This document shows, piece after piece, positions 54,157 to 62,713 of a stretch of DNA of 64,000 bases. A program made the position numbers and the translations under genes. Origin of the DNA: Mesorhizobium sp. B2-4-3 (GTDB lineage: Bacteria; Pseudomonadota; Alphaproteobacteria; Rhizobiales; Rhizobiaceae); contig NZ_VFVL01000011.1 of the NCBI RefSeq assembly GCF_006442815.1, positions 1 to 64,000 on the forward strand. Direction: 5' to 3'. The notes below the pieces were generated by a model. That model saw nothing but the letters and a program-made list of their open reading frames with translations, searched no databases and was not told where the DNA came from. Numbering within the stretch: the first letter of the stretch is position 1; every line of letters begins with the position of its first letter.

Positions 54157-54953
54157 GTCTGCAGCTTTCGGCGCAAGAGTGCCGTCACGATCATCAGGGC
54201 CAGCGTGAGCGCGACCAGCAGGCTGGAGGCGGCGGCGATGACGGGGGTGAGGTCGGATCTCAGGCTGCCCCAGATCTTGACCGGCAAGGTCTGCAAGGTG
54301 GGACTGGCCATGAAGATCGCCACCACCACCTCGTCCCAGGAGGCGAGGAAGGAAAAGATCGCGGCGGAGAAGATGCCGATGCGGATCGACGGCAAGGTTA
54401 TACGCAGCTTCGCCTGCAGCGGGCTTGCGCCGCAGACGATGGCCGCGTCCTCGATCGACTTGTCGAAACCTTCGAGCGCGGTGGCGATCGGGATGATGGC
54501 GAAAGGCAGGGCCAGCACGGTGTGGGCGACGACGAAGCCGGTCGTGGTGCCGCCGAGGCCAAGCCTCAGGAAGAAGGCATAGATGGCGATGGCGAAAACG
54601 ACGACCGGCAGGACCATCGGCGTCAAGAGCAGTCCGCGCAGGATCTCGCGGCCGCGGAACTCACCGCGCACCAGCGCGAAGGAGGCGAGCAGGCCGATGG
54701 CGACGGCGAGGATTGCCGTCATCGTGGCGATGCGGGCGCTTGTGAGCGCGGCCTCGATCCAGGATGGATCGGCAAACAGCTCCTGATACCATTTCAGCGT
54801 CCAGCCGGGCGGCGGGAAGGCCAGCCAGCGCGACGAGCCGAAGGAGAGGAGCACGATGAAGACCACGGGCAGCAGCAGGAAGGCCGCGACCAAGGCCGTG
54901 AAGGCAAGCAGCGCGACTTTCAGCCAGCCGAGGCGGTCATAGTCGAGCAGCAT
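54153..54953 (-). CDS. ABC transporter permease, PotC type
   Basis: A 266-residue inner-membrane permease with about six membrane segments. The EAA loop is at EDAAIVCGASPLQAKLRITLPSI. The ATG at 54953 was chosen since GGGAGG lies eight bases upstream and the protein then starts with a short cytoplasmic tail and the first membrane segment; the longer frame to 55049 overlaps the other permease gene. It starts one base after the PotB-type gene and overlaps the ATPase gene. Confidence 0.88.
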   Translation of the reverse strand: MLLDYDRLGWLKVALLAFTALVAAFLLLPVVFIVLLSFGSSRWLAFPPPGWTLKWYQELFADPSWIEAALTSARIATMTAILAVAIGLLASFALVRGEFRGREILRGLLLTPMVLPVVVFAIAIYAFFLRLGLGGTTTGFVVAHTVLALPFAIIPIATALEGFDKSIEDAAIVCGASPLQAKLRITLPSIRIGIFSAAIFSFLASWDEVVVAIFMASPTLQTLPVKIWGSLRSDLTPVIAAASSLLVALTLALMIVTALLRRKLQT

Positions 54954-54954
54954 C

Positions 54955-55815
54955 TCAGGCGCCTCCCGCCACGCGTTTTGAGCCGACCAGGCGCAGCTGC
55001 AGCGCATAGAGCGCCATGGTGACGACGAGCAGGATGAAGGCGGCGGCACTGCCCAGGCCCCAGTTGAGCAGCGACTGGATCATCTGCGCGATCATTTCGG
55101 CGAGCATCATGTTCGACGTGCCGCCGAGCAGCGCGGGGGTGACGAAATAGCCGAGCGACATGACGAAGACCATCAGCCCGCCTGCGGCGATGCCGGGGAG
55201 CGACAGAGGCAGCAGGATGCGGCGGAAGGCGGCGAGCGGGCTGGCACCGCAAAGGGCGGCGGCGCGCAAAGTCATCGGATCGATCGCCCGCAAGGTGCCG
55301 ACCAGCGGCAGGATCATGAAGGGCAGCATGATATAGACCATGCCGATGGTGACGCCGGTGAGGTTGTTGATGAGCGGCAGCGGCTGGTCGATGATGCCGG
55401 CGCCCATCAGTGCGCGGTTGATGACGCCGGTGCGCTGCAGGAGCACCATCCACGCGTAGGTGCGGGTCAACAGGTTCGTCCACATCGACAGGATGATGAT
55501 GCCGAAGAGGATCGACGCCAGCGCAGGCGGCATGATCGCCAGCATCCAGGCGACCGGAAAGGCGACAAGCACGGTGACGATGGTGACGACGGCGGCGACG
55601 AGGAAGGTGTTGAAGAACACCCGTGCATAGGTGCCGTCGCCCAGCAGCGCCGCATAATTCTGCAGACCGGGAGCAGGATCGGTGACGCTGCGCAGCAACA
55701 GCGTCAGCACCGGCACGACAAAGAAAAGCCCGATCAGGATCAACGCCGGAAGCAGGCCGCCGAGGCCTGCCGGTATGCGAGGGGTTGCGATCCCTTGCTG
55801 TGCTTCCACCGACAT
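54955..55815 (-). CDS. ABC transporter permease, PotB type
   Basis: A 286-residue inner-membrane permease with about six membrane segments; EAA loop RAAALCGASPLAAFRRILLPLSLPG. It forms a heterodimer with the PotC-type protein. The ATG at 55815 lacks a strong ribosome site, which fits lower production than that of the binding protein. A GC hairpin at 55835-55864 stands between it and the binding-protein gene. The frame is open upstream into the binding-protein gene, but that part is a shadow. Confidence 0.87.
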   Translation of the reverse strand: MSVEAQQGIATPRIPAGLGGLLPALILIGLFFVVPVLTLLLRSVTDPAPGLQNYAALLGDGTYARVFFNTFLVAAVVTIVTVLVAFPVAWMLAIMPPALASILFGIIILSMWTNLLTRTYAWMVLLQRTGVINRALMGAGIIDQPLPLINNLTGVTIGMVYIMLPFMILPLVGTLRAIDPMTLRAAALCGASPLAAFRRILLPLSLPGIAAGGLMVFVMSLGYFVTPALLGGTSNMMLAEMIAQMIQSLLNWGLGSAAAFILLVVTMALYALQLRLVGSKRVAGGA

Positions 55816-55834
55816 GACGGTAATCCCGGATTGC

Positions 55835-55864
55835 GGATCGGGACGGCCAGCGCTGCCCCGATCC
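55835..55864 (-). other. Hairpin between binding-protein and permease genes
   Basis: GGATCGGG at 55835-55842 and CCCGATCC at 55857-55864 are perfect inverted arms around a 14-base loop rich in paired GC. It follows the binding-protein stop codon in the direction of transcription and lacks a T-run, as expected for a stem that keeps the binding-protein message in excess. Confidence 0.5.
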
Positions 55865-55880
55865 TTGTCACGAAGGACGT

Positions 55881-56885
55881 TTACTTCGCCTGCCAGGCGT
55901 ACCAGCGCGTGGCGATCTCGTCGCGGTGCTCGGCCCAGTAGTTCATATCGAGGTTGATCTGGCCGTCGACATGGGCGTCGGGCAGGCCCTTGACCACATC
56001 GGCCGGCATCTCGGCCTTGGCCTTGGTGTTGATCGGCGCGTAGCCGCTCGCCTCGGCGAATTTCGCCTGGCCGGTCGGGCTGGTGGCCGCTGCCAGGAAC
56101 TTCATCGCGCCGTCCTTGTTCTTGGCGCCCTTCGGCACGACGAGGACATCGGCGGCGGTGAGGTTCTGGTTCCAGGAGACGCCGACATCGGCGCCATCCT
56201 TCTCCAGCGCGAAGACGCGGCCGTTCCAGAGCTGGCCGAAGGCGGCCTCGCCGGAGGCGATCAGTTGCTGCGATTCCGCGCCGCCGCCCCACCAGACGAT
56301 GTCCGACTTGATGGTGTCGAGCTTCTTGAAGGCGCGGTCGAGGTCGAGCGGATAGAGCTTGTCGGCCGGTACGCCGTCCGCGAGCAGCGCGATCTCGATC
56401 ACACCTGGAGCCGACCATTTGTAGAAGGTGCGCTTTCCAGGAAATTTCTTGGTGTCGAACATGTCGGCCCAGCTTGCCGGCTCGCCGGAGACGGCGCCCT
56501 TGTTCCAGGCGAGCACGAAGGAATAATAGAAGCTGCCGACGGCATTCTCATTCGAGAAGCGCGGGTCGAGATCGGCCTTCGGCACGGCGGCGAAGTCGAT
56601 CGGCTCGAGCAGGCCGTCCTTGGCCGCCTTGATGGCGAAATCCATCTCGACGTCGACGACGTCCCAGGTGACGTTCTTGGCGTCGACCATCGCTTTCAGT
56701 TTGCCGTAATCGGTTGGTCCATCCTGCAGCACCTTGACGCCCGAAGAGGCGGTGAAGGGCTCGGCCCAGGATTTGGTCTGGGCTTCCTGCGTCGTCCCGC
56801 CCCAGCTGGTGAACACCACTTCATCGGCCTTGGCGGCCGTGGTCGCCATCAATCCGGCAAGGACGCCGGCGAAAATCAGTTTCAT
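55881..56885 (-). CDS. Polyamine/opine-type ABC transporter substrate-binding protein (PotD-like)
   Basis: A 334-residue periplasmic protein with signal peptide cleaved after AKA (residue 20). The mature protein begins DEVVFTSWGGTTQEAQTKSWAEPF, typical of the PotD/SBP_bac_8 group. Members bind putrescine, spermidine, opines, aminoethylphosphonate or related cationic or zwitterionic amines. AGAGGAG precedes the ATG at 56885. Placement between an aldehyde dehydrogenase and the permease genes suggests that the ligand is oxidised by the enzymes encoded upstream in the operon. Confidence 0.88.
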   Translation of the reverse strand: MKLIFAGVLAGLMATTAAKADEVVFTSWGGTTQEAQTKSWAEPFTASSGVKVLQDGPTDYGKLKAMVDAKNVTWDVVDVEMDFAIKAAKDGLLEPIDFAAVPKADLDPRFSNENAVGSFYYSFVLAWNKGAVSGEPASWADMFDTKKFPGKRTFYKWSAPGVIEIALLADGVPADKLYPLDLDRAFKKLDTIKSDIVWWGGGAESQQLIASGEAAFGQLWNGRVFALEKDGADVGVSWNQNLTAADVLVVPKGAKNKDGAMKFLAAATSPTGQAKFAEASGYAPINTKAKAEMPADVVKGLPDAHVDGQINLDMNYWAEHRDEIATRWYAWQAK

Positions 56886-56947
56886 GTCGTTCTCCTCTGA
56901 TTGGTTGTTCCGTTTCTTGTTCTTGTCTGCACCCCCGCCAGGCCGTC

Positions 56948-58423
56948 TCAGCGCATGACGAAGGGATCGGGGATCGGTTCGTCCGAGGTGCGGATCCACA
57001 CCGATTTCGAGCGCGTGTAATCGCGGATGGCATCGAGGCCGCCTTCGCGGCCGAGGCCGGAAAGGCCGTAGCCTCCGAACGGGACCAGCGGCGAGACGGC
57101 ACGGTAGGTGTTGACCCAGACGACGCCGGCATGGATACCGCGCGCCATGCGATGCGCCTTGGCAAGGTTGCTGGTGAAGACGCCGGAAGCCAGCCCGAAG
57201 GGCGTGTCGTTGGCTAGAGCCAGCGCTTCAGCCTCGGTGTCGAAGGCAATGACGCTAAGCACCGGTCCGAACAACTCCTCGCGCACGCAGGCGAGAGCCT
57301 GGTCCTGCGCCTCGATGATCGTCGGCGCGTAGTAGAACCCGTCAGCCTTGTCCTTCGGCCGCGCGCCGCCGGTGACAAGCCGGCCGCCGGCGGACAGGCT
57401 CTCGGCAACGATCGTCTCGATCCGTTCGCGCTGGCGCGAAGTCGCCAGCGGCCCCATCTCGGTGGCCGGATCCTGCGGATCGCCGATGACGATGGCTTCG
57501 GCCTTGCGCTTCAGCCGGGCGAGGAAATCGTCCTTGACCGAACGCTCGACCAAAAGCCGCGAGCCGGCAACGCAGCTCTGGCCTGTGGCCGCGAAGATGC
57601 CGGCGACAACGGCATTGGCGGCGCTGTCGAGATCGGCGTCGGCGAAGACGACGACCGGGCTTTTGCCACCAAGCTCGAGCGTGGTGTAGGCGAGGTTCTC
57701 GGCGGTGTTGGCGACGATCCGCCGCGCGGTCGAAGGGCCGCCGGTGAAGGCGACGCGGGCGACCAGCGGATGGCTGGTCAGGCGATGCCCGCAATCATGC
57801 CCGAAGCCGGTGATGATGTTGACGGCGCCGGCTGGAAAGCCGGCTTCGCTAACCAACTCGGCGAAAGCGAGCAGCGGCGCCGGACCATCCTCGGAAGCCT
57901 TGAGAACGACGGTGCAGCCGGCGGCCAGCGCCGGGCCAAGCTTGACCGCCGACAGGAAGAGCTGCGAGTTCCACGGCACGATCGCCGCGACGACGCCGAT
58001 CGGCTCGGGCCGCACCGTCACTTCCATGTCAGCCTTGTCAATCGGGATGAAAGCGCCTTCGTGTTTGTCGGCCAGCCCGCCATAATAGCGGTAGTAGTCG
58101 CCGACATAGGCGATCTGCGCGCGCGTCTCGCGGATGATCTTGCCAGTGTCGCGCGTTTCCAGCTCGGCCAGCCGGCCGGCATTGGCGGCGACGAGATAGC
58201 CGAGCCTAACCAGCAGCTTGCCGCGCGCGGTCGCGGTCATCGCTGCCCAGGGGCCGGAGCGCAGCGCGCGATGCGCGGCCTCGACGGCGCGGTCGACATC
58301 GGCAACGGAAGCGGCCGGCATCTTTGCCCACGGCGCGCCCGTCGACGGATCGATACTGTCGAAAGTGAAGGACGCCTCGGCGAACTGGCCGTCTATGTAG
58401 TTCCTGAAGGCGGTGCTGCTCAT
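56948..58423 (-). CDS. NAD(P)-dependent aldehyde dehydrogenase
   Basis: A 491-residue aldehyde dehydrogenase. Active-site residues are Asn152 in PWNSQ, Glu250 in LELGGKSPV and Cys284 in GQSCVAGSR. It resembles betaine or semialdehyde dehydrogenases; the substrate is unknown. Its start overlaps the stop codon of the luciferase-like monooxygenase gene (ATGA), so the two are coupled. In the Rut pyrimidine pathway the corresponding step uses a semialdehyde reductase; here oxidation is expected instead. Confidence 0.88.
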   Translation of the reverse strand: MSSTAFRNYIDGQFAEASFTFDSIDPSTGAPWAKMPAASVADVDRAVEAAHRALRSGPWAAMTATARGKLLVRLGYLVAANAGRLAELETRDTGKIIRETRAQIAYVGDYYRYYGGLADKHEGAFIPIDKADMEVTVRPEPIGVVAAIVPWNSQLFLSAVKLGPALAAGCTVVLKASEDGPAPLLAFAELVSEAGFPAGAVNIITGFGHDCGHRLTSHPLVARVAFTGGPSTARRIVANTAENLAYTTLELGGKSPVVVFADADLDSAANAVVAGIFAATGQSCVAGSRLLVERSVKDDFLARLKRKAEAIVIGDPQDPATEMGPLATSRQRERIETIVAESLSAGGRLVTGGARPKDKADGFYYAPTIIEAQDQALACVREELFGPVLSVIAFDTEAEALALANDTPFGLASGVFTSNLAKAHRMARGIHAGVVWVNTYRAVSPLVPFGGYGLSGLGREGGLDAIRDYTRSKSVWIRTSDEPIPDPFVMR

Positions 58424-59472
58424 CGCGACCCCGCCCCCTGAAAGGCCGGCATCACCTTGTCGACGAACAGCTGCAGCGATTTCTTCTTGCGCTCATGCGA
58501 GAGGCCGCTGTCGATCCAGATCGAGTACTGGTCGTAGCCCTGCGCCTCGTAAGTCTTCAGCCTGGCGATCACCTCGTCGGCTTCGCCAATGACGAGGTTC
58601 TGCCGGATCTTGTCGGGCGCGTATTGCGGCATGGCCGCGATCTCGTCCTCGGTCAGCGGCTCCAGGACGCCCTGGCGGACAGGCTTCTTGTTCTGGAACC
58701 AGGCGCCAAACTGGCAATAGAATTGTGACAGGTCCTGCGTCAGCCGGTCGGCGTCGGCCGCGTCCTCGGCGACGAACGTGTGCATCAGAAGCATGATTTC
58801 CGGTCGCGCTATGTCCGGATGGGCCTGGCAGGCGGCATTGAAGCGCTCCATCAGGCTGGCGACCTCGCCGTCGCCGGAGGCAAGCGGCGTCACCTGGACC
58901 TGGCATCGGTTAGCGACGGCGAAGTCGTGCGAATTCGGATCGCGCGCGGCCACCCAGATCGGCGGGTAGGGTTTTTGCAAAGGCTTCGGCGAGGAGGTCG
59001 TCGGGGGAAACTGCCAGAACTCGCCGGAATGCTCGTAGTCGCCATCCCAAAGGCCGCGGATCGCCGGGATCATCTCGCGCATGCGCTGGCCGGCGCCCCA
59101 GGCATCCAGCCCCGGGAAGACGCGCTGATACTCATAGCTGTAGGCGCCGCGCGCGATGCCCAGATCCAGCCTGCCGCCGGTGATGACGTCGGCCATCGCC
59201 GCCTCGCCGGCGAGTTTGATCGGGTGCCAGAAGGGCGCGATAATGGTGCCGGTGCCGAGACGGATGGTTTTCGTCTTGGCGGCGAGATAGGCGATGTTGA
59301 TGAACGGGTTCGGCGAGATGGTGAATTCCATCCCGTGATGCTCGCCGATCCAGGCCGTCTCGAAACCGGCCTGCTCCGCCAGCAGCACCAGTTCTTCCAG
59401 TTCCGCCACGAGCTCTGAATGCGGTTTGTCGAGATCCGAGCGCTCCATATGGACGAAAAGCGAAAACTTCAT
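58420..59472 (-). CDS. Luciferase-like monooxygenase (LLM class, FMN-dependent)
   Basis: A 350-residue TIM-barrel flavin-dependent monooxygenase of the bacterial luciferase group. The segment WIGEHHGMEFTISPNPF and later RLDLGIARGAYSYEYQRVFPG match LLM enzymes such as RutA-like and alkane sulfonate monooxygenases. It needs reduced FMN from a separate reductase; the next gene upstream encodes a flavin-reductase domain. The ATG at 59472 was chosen; a GTG at 59481 overlaps the stop of that gene. Probable action: oxygen-dependent cleavage or hydroxylation of an imported nitrogen compound. Confidence 0.88.
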   Translation of the reverse strand: MKFSLFVHMERSDLDKPHSELVAELEELVLLAEQAGFETAWIGEHHGMEFTISPNPFINIAYLAAKTKTIRLGTGTIIAPFWHPIKLAGEAAMADVITGGRLDLGIARGAYSYEYQRVFPGLDAWGAGQRMREMIPAIRGLWDGDYEHSGEFWQFPPTTSSPKPLQKPYPPIWVAARDPNSHDFAVANRCQVQVTPLASGDGEVASLMERFNAACQAHPDIARPEIMLLMHTFVAEDAADADRLTQDLSQFYCQFGAWFQNKKPVRQGVLEPLTEDEIAAMPQYAPDKIRQNLVIGEADEVIARLKTYEAQGYDQYSIWIDSGLSHERKKKSLQLFVDKVMPAFQGAGSR

Positions 59473-59477
59473 CGGTC

Positions 59478-61301
59478 TCACCGCTGGCCGGAATGGATTG
59501 GGCCGGAATGGATTGGCGCCGACGGCGCCGGCTTGGCAAGCGGCCGGACTTCGCCTTCGACCTCGTTGCCGACATAAACGCCGAAGGTGTCCTCCGTGCG
59601 CTCGCGCGCATAGCGGGCAAGCATCGAGCTGACAGCCGGGTCGGCGATGTTCAATTCGGAGATGCGCTCGATCTCGACAAAGCGGATCTGGCCATCACCG
59701 GAGACGGGGGCGTCCACCGTTCCGCGATAATAGACATGGGTCTGCGAGGCGTCCGTCGCGTCGTCCCAAACGGCGTAGAGAAAGCCGAGCTCTGCGTCGA
59801 TTGCCTTGGCGGCAAGTTTTCCCCTGAGGCTGCGGGCATCGTTCGCGGCGCCGAGACCGCGACCGGCCGGCAATTGGTATCCCTCGGCGGTCTCGAAGAA
59901 GAGCACGCGGCCTTCATTCTCGAGGATGGCGCCGACCTCGGTTCCGGGCGGAGCGGCGGCTGCCAGCGCCTCCTGGCTCAGGCCCGGCGTGACATAGGCG
60001 CCGCGGCAGTAGCCGAGAGGCTGTGCGCCATTGTGACTGAAATCGCGGACGCGGCCGATGAGGATCGAATGATCGCCGGCATCGACCAGCTGCTCCATGC
60101 CGCAATCGAACACCGCGACCGATCCGTCGATCAGCGGATTGCCAGTCTGTCCGGACCGCCATGCCACCGAGGCGAACTTGTCGGCGGCCTTCGAGGCGAA
60201 GATGCCGGACGCGGCCTTCTGGGCTTCCGACAGGATGTTGATGGCAAAGCCTCTCGAGGTCGAGAAGGCCTGATGCCCCAGCGCCTTCTTGGCGATGCAG
60301 ACCAGCACCAGCGGCGGCTCGAGCGAGACGGAGGTGAAGGAGTTGGCGGTGAAGCCGCGCGCGTCGCCGGCCTCGTCGATCGTAGTGACGATGGTGACGC
60401 CGGTCAGAAAGGAGCCAAGCGCGCGCCGGAACTCCATGGCGTCGAACGCGGGGGCGTCGGATGAGGGGTCGACTTTCGCCGCCTCAGATTGAACAGCCGT
60501 GGCCTGGTCGAGAAAGGCCGTGATGCGTTGAGTCACTTTTTGCGGCGAAGCGATTGTCATCATGTGCTTTTCGCCGCTCAGCACCACACATCGCCCAGCC
60601 GGAGCGAGCCGCGCCATCGCGGCCGACATGGCGGGCGTCGAGTTGCGGTCTTCCGAGCCGGTCATGAACAGCGCGGGTGCCGTGAGGTCGGCCAGCCGAT
60701 CGGCATGGGCGGTATCGGCGCTGGCAAAGAGGCGGTAGGTTCGGGCATAGCCTTGCGCATCGACGCTTTCGAGCGCCGCGCGCGCCGTGGCGGCCGCGTC
60801 TGAAAGACCGGGTGGAACCGGATTGCCGAACCAGCGGGCGATCGTCGCGGCGATAGCCGAGGGATCGCCGGGTCCGCCAAGCGCGGCCGCCCGTTCGCGC
60901 ACCGCCTGAGCGAGATCCGGAGGGCGACGGAAGACGGCGTTGAGACAGACGAGGGCGCTGACGCGAGCGGGAGCGCGAAGCGCGATTTCCTGTGCGACCA
61001 GCGCACCCATCGAGTGACCGACGACGGCGACGCGATCCAGGCCAAGATGATCAAGCAGGCGGATCGCCTGCTCGGCGAAGTCGGACAGGCCAGCGTTTTC
61101 GAGGGGCAGCGGCGAAGCGCCGTGGCCGAGCATGTCGACGGCGATGACGTCGAACCGATCTTGCATGGCGGCAATCTGCGGCTGCCAGATCGCGGCATCC
61201 ATGCCGACGCCGTGGATGAGCAGGACCGGCGCGCCCGAACCGGCACGGATGAAGCCCGTGCCGCCTGGAGCTTTGCTGCGCATCGTCGCGGCGTCAGCCA
61301 T
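59478..61301 (-). CDS. Fused alpha/beta hydrolase, flavin reductase and Nudix-like protein
   Basis: A 607-residue protein with three parts. Residues 1-270 are an alpha/beta hydrolase with Ser97 in GHSMGA, Asp218 in GSEDRNSTP and His246 in GEKHMM, close to RutD-like hydrolases. Residues 285-440 are a flavin reductase domain of the RutF/HpaC type (RRALGSFLTGVTIVTT; GFTANSFTSVSLEPPLVL). Residues 450-607 look like a Nudix fold (GAILENEGRVLFFETAEGYQLPAG) but lack the full Nudix box. It should supply reduced FMN to the monooxygenase encoded next and may hydrolyse its product. No stop or ribosome site interrupts the joints. The start overlaps the AA_synth gene by eight bases. Confidence 0.87.
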   Translation of the reverse strand: MADAATMRSKAPGGTGFIRAGSGAPVLLIHGVGMDAAIWQPQIAAMQDRFDVIAVDMLGHGASPLPLENAGLSDFAEQAIRLLDHLGLDRVAVVGHSMGALVAQEIALRAPARVSALVCLNAVFRRPPDLAQAVRERAAALGGPGDPSAIAATIARWFGNPVPPGLSDAAATARAALESVDAQGYARTYRLFASADTAHADRLADLTAPALFMTGSEDRNSTPAMSAAMARLAPAGRCVVLSGEKHMMTIASPQKVTQRITAFLDQATAVQSEAAKVDPSSDAPAFDAMEFRRALGSFLTGVTIVTTIDEAGDARGFTANSFTSVSLEPPLVLVCIAKKALGHQAFSTSRGFAINILSEAQKAASGIFASKAADKFASVAWRSGQTGNPLIDGSVAVFDCGMEQLVDAGDHSILIGRVRDFSHNGAQPLGYCRGAYVTPGLSQEALAAAAPPGTEVGAILENEGRVLFFETAEGYQLPAGRGLGAANDARSLRGKLAAKAIDAELGFLYAVWDDATDASQTHVYYRGTVDAPVSGDGQIRFVEIERISELNIADPAVSSMLARYARERTEDTFGVYVGNEVEGEVRPLAKPAPSAPIHSGPIHSGQR

Positions 61302-61881
61302 GCAGGTCTCCGAGCTCCTTCATATCCTGGTAGCGGTCGCCGATGCGGTGATGCGGGCGGCCGCCGATCGACGCGCCGAGCGCCACCACCAGCTCGTCAG
61401 GGGCAGGCGCGTCGCCGATCTGGAAATGCACGGTGAGATAATGCGAGCGGCGGCCTTCGTCGTTCTTATCCATCAGCGGGATCATGATCGGCGTGTTGGG
61501 ACCGCCGCGCAGATTGGTGAAGGCGAGATAGGTCTTGGCGCCGACGGCGCGGCGATAGTGATTGCCGAAATGCAGCGTGTGGATCAGCGCCGAGGCATGC
61601 TCGACCTCGCCCGACGTGCCGCAGATGGCGGCCTTGCCGTAACCTTCGATCGCCTCGCCAGAACCGGCGACAGCGATGATCTCATTGGTCAGCGTCTCGC
61701 CGAGCACGGGAGCGAACGCCCGGATTTCAGGGGAAAGATCCTCGGTGAAGCCACGGCCTGCCCACGGATTGGTGAGCACCGCGGCGACGCCGATCAGGCG
61801 CAACGGCCGCGGGGCGGCCTTGCCGCCTTCGATCAGCGTGTTGTCGGTATAGGTCACGATCTTGCGGATGGCCGGCTGCAT
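61294..61881 (-). CDS. AA_synth (DUF1185) family protein
   Basis: A 195-residue protein of the family named amino acid synthesis protein, whose reaction is not known. Family segments are IRKIVTYTDNTLIEGG, HFGNHYRRAVGAKTYLAFTNLRGGPNTPI and LGASIGGRPHHRIGDRYQDMKEL; the last is histidine- and arginine-rich and may bind a phosphate or a metal. It is the first gene of the eight-gene operon and lies 140 bases from the divergent GntR gene. It is recurrently found with luciferase-like monooxygenases and flavin reductases, so it probably performs a step of the same pathway. Confidence 0.82.
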   Translation of the reverse strand: MQPAIRKIVTYTDNTLIEGGKAAPRPLRLIGVAAVLTNPWAGRGFTEDLSPEIRAFAPVLGETLTNEIIAVAGSGEAIEGYGKAAICGTSGEVEHASALIHTLHFGNHYRRAVGAKTYLAFTNLRGGPNTPIMIPLMDKNDEGRRSHYLTVHFQIGDAPAPDELVVALGASIGGRPHHRIGDRYQDMKELGDLHG

Positions 61882-61934
61882 GGAATTCCTCGGGATGGAG
61901 CCGCTCGCGGCTGCATCGATTTCTATATCGTCTT

Positions 61935-61946
61935 ATGGTATACCAT
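61935..61946. promoter_or_regulatory. Putative GntR (FadR-type) operator, ATGGTATACCAT
   Basis: A perfect 12-base palindrome in the gap between the divergent operon and GntR gene. TGGTATACCA is the classic core of FCD-type GntR regulators. It lies near the middle of the gap, 54 bases before the AA_synth start, so it can control both directions. Confidence 0.65.
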
Positions 61947-62020
61947 GCTATGGAGTGCCGCATGTCTTGTCAATCGGTCATGGAATCTGTTTTTGTGACG
62001 AGGCTAGGGATTTGAGGAAA

Positions 62021-62698
62021 ATGGCTGACGACACGCTTCGCATCGACCGCTCCGCCAAGACGTTGAGGACGCTGGCACTGGAGCGCATGCGCGAAGCGAT
62101 CATGGATTTCCATTTCCAGCCCGGCGAAAGGCTGGTCGAGCGGCCGTTATGCGATCAGCTCGGGGTCAGCCGTTCAGTCGTGCGCGAGGTGCTGCGGCAG
62201 CTTGAGGCCGAAGGCCTGGTGCAGATGATACCCGGGCACGGGCCGGCGGTGGCGAAGCCCGATCTTGGCCGGACCGACGAGATCTACGAGTTGCGCGCGC
62301 TGCTGGAGGGCATTGCCGCGAAGGCCTGCGCCACCTCGGCCACCGACGATCAGATCGCGCTGCTCGATGCGGCGCTTGCGAAGCTGCTCGAAGCGTGGGC
62401 GTCGGGCGTGCCGGCCGAGGTGATGCGGGCGACAGCGAGGTTTTACGAGGTACTGTTCGAAGCCGCCGACAAGCGCATCGCCTGGGAGATCGTCACCGGT
62501 CTCAATGTCCGCATCAACCAGTTGCGCTCGATGACGATCTTGTCGCAGAACCGCCGCGAGCCGGCGATTGCCGAGATGCACGCGATCATGGATGCTATCC
62601 GCTTACGCAAGCCGGAAGCGGCGGAGGCCGCGGCCCGGCGGCATGTGGAGACGGCTTGGCAAATCGCCCGCGACGCGCTTCGGTTGGGCACGCTTTAG
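62021..62698 (+). CDS. GntR-family transcriptional regulator, FCD/FadR type
   Basis: A 225-residue regulator. Residues 14-75 are the GntR winged helix (GERLVERPLCDQLGVSRSVVREVLRQLEAEGLV), and residues 85-220 are an FCD helical domain with the metal-site residues in ELRALLEGIAAK, RFYEVLFEAAD, EMHAIMDAI and AARRHVETAW. FCD proteins bind a carboxylate through a metal ion. GAGGAAA precedes the ATG at 62021. Divergent from the eight-gene operon, and with a clean TGGTATACCA palindrome between them, it is the probable repressor of that operon. Confidence 0.9.
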   Translation: MADDTLRIDRSAKTLRTLALERMREAIMDFHFQPGERLVERPLCDQLGVSRSVVREVLRQLEAEGLVQMIPGHGPAVAKPDLGRTDEIYELRALLEGIAAKACATSATDDQIALLDAALAKLLEAWASGVPAEVMRATARFYEVLFEAADKRIAWEIVTGLNVRINQLRSMTILSQNRREPAIAEMHAIMDAIRLRKPEAAEAAARRHVETAWQIARDALRLGTL

Positions 62699-62713
62699 AC
62701 AGGTTGTTCGAGC

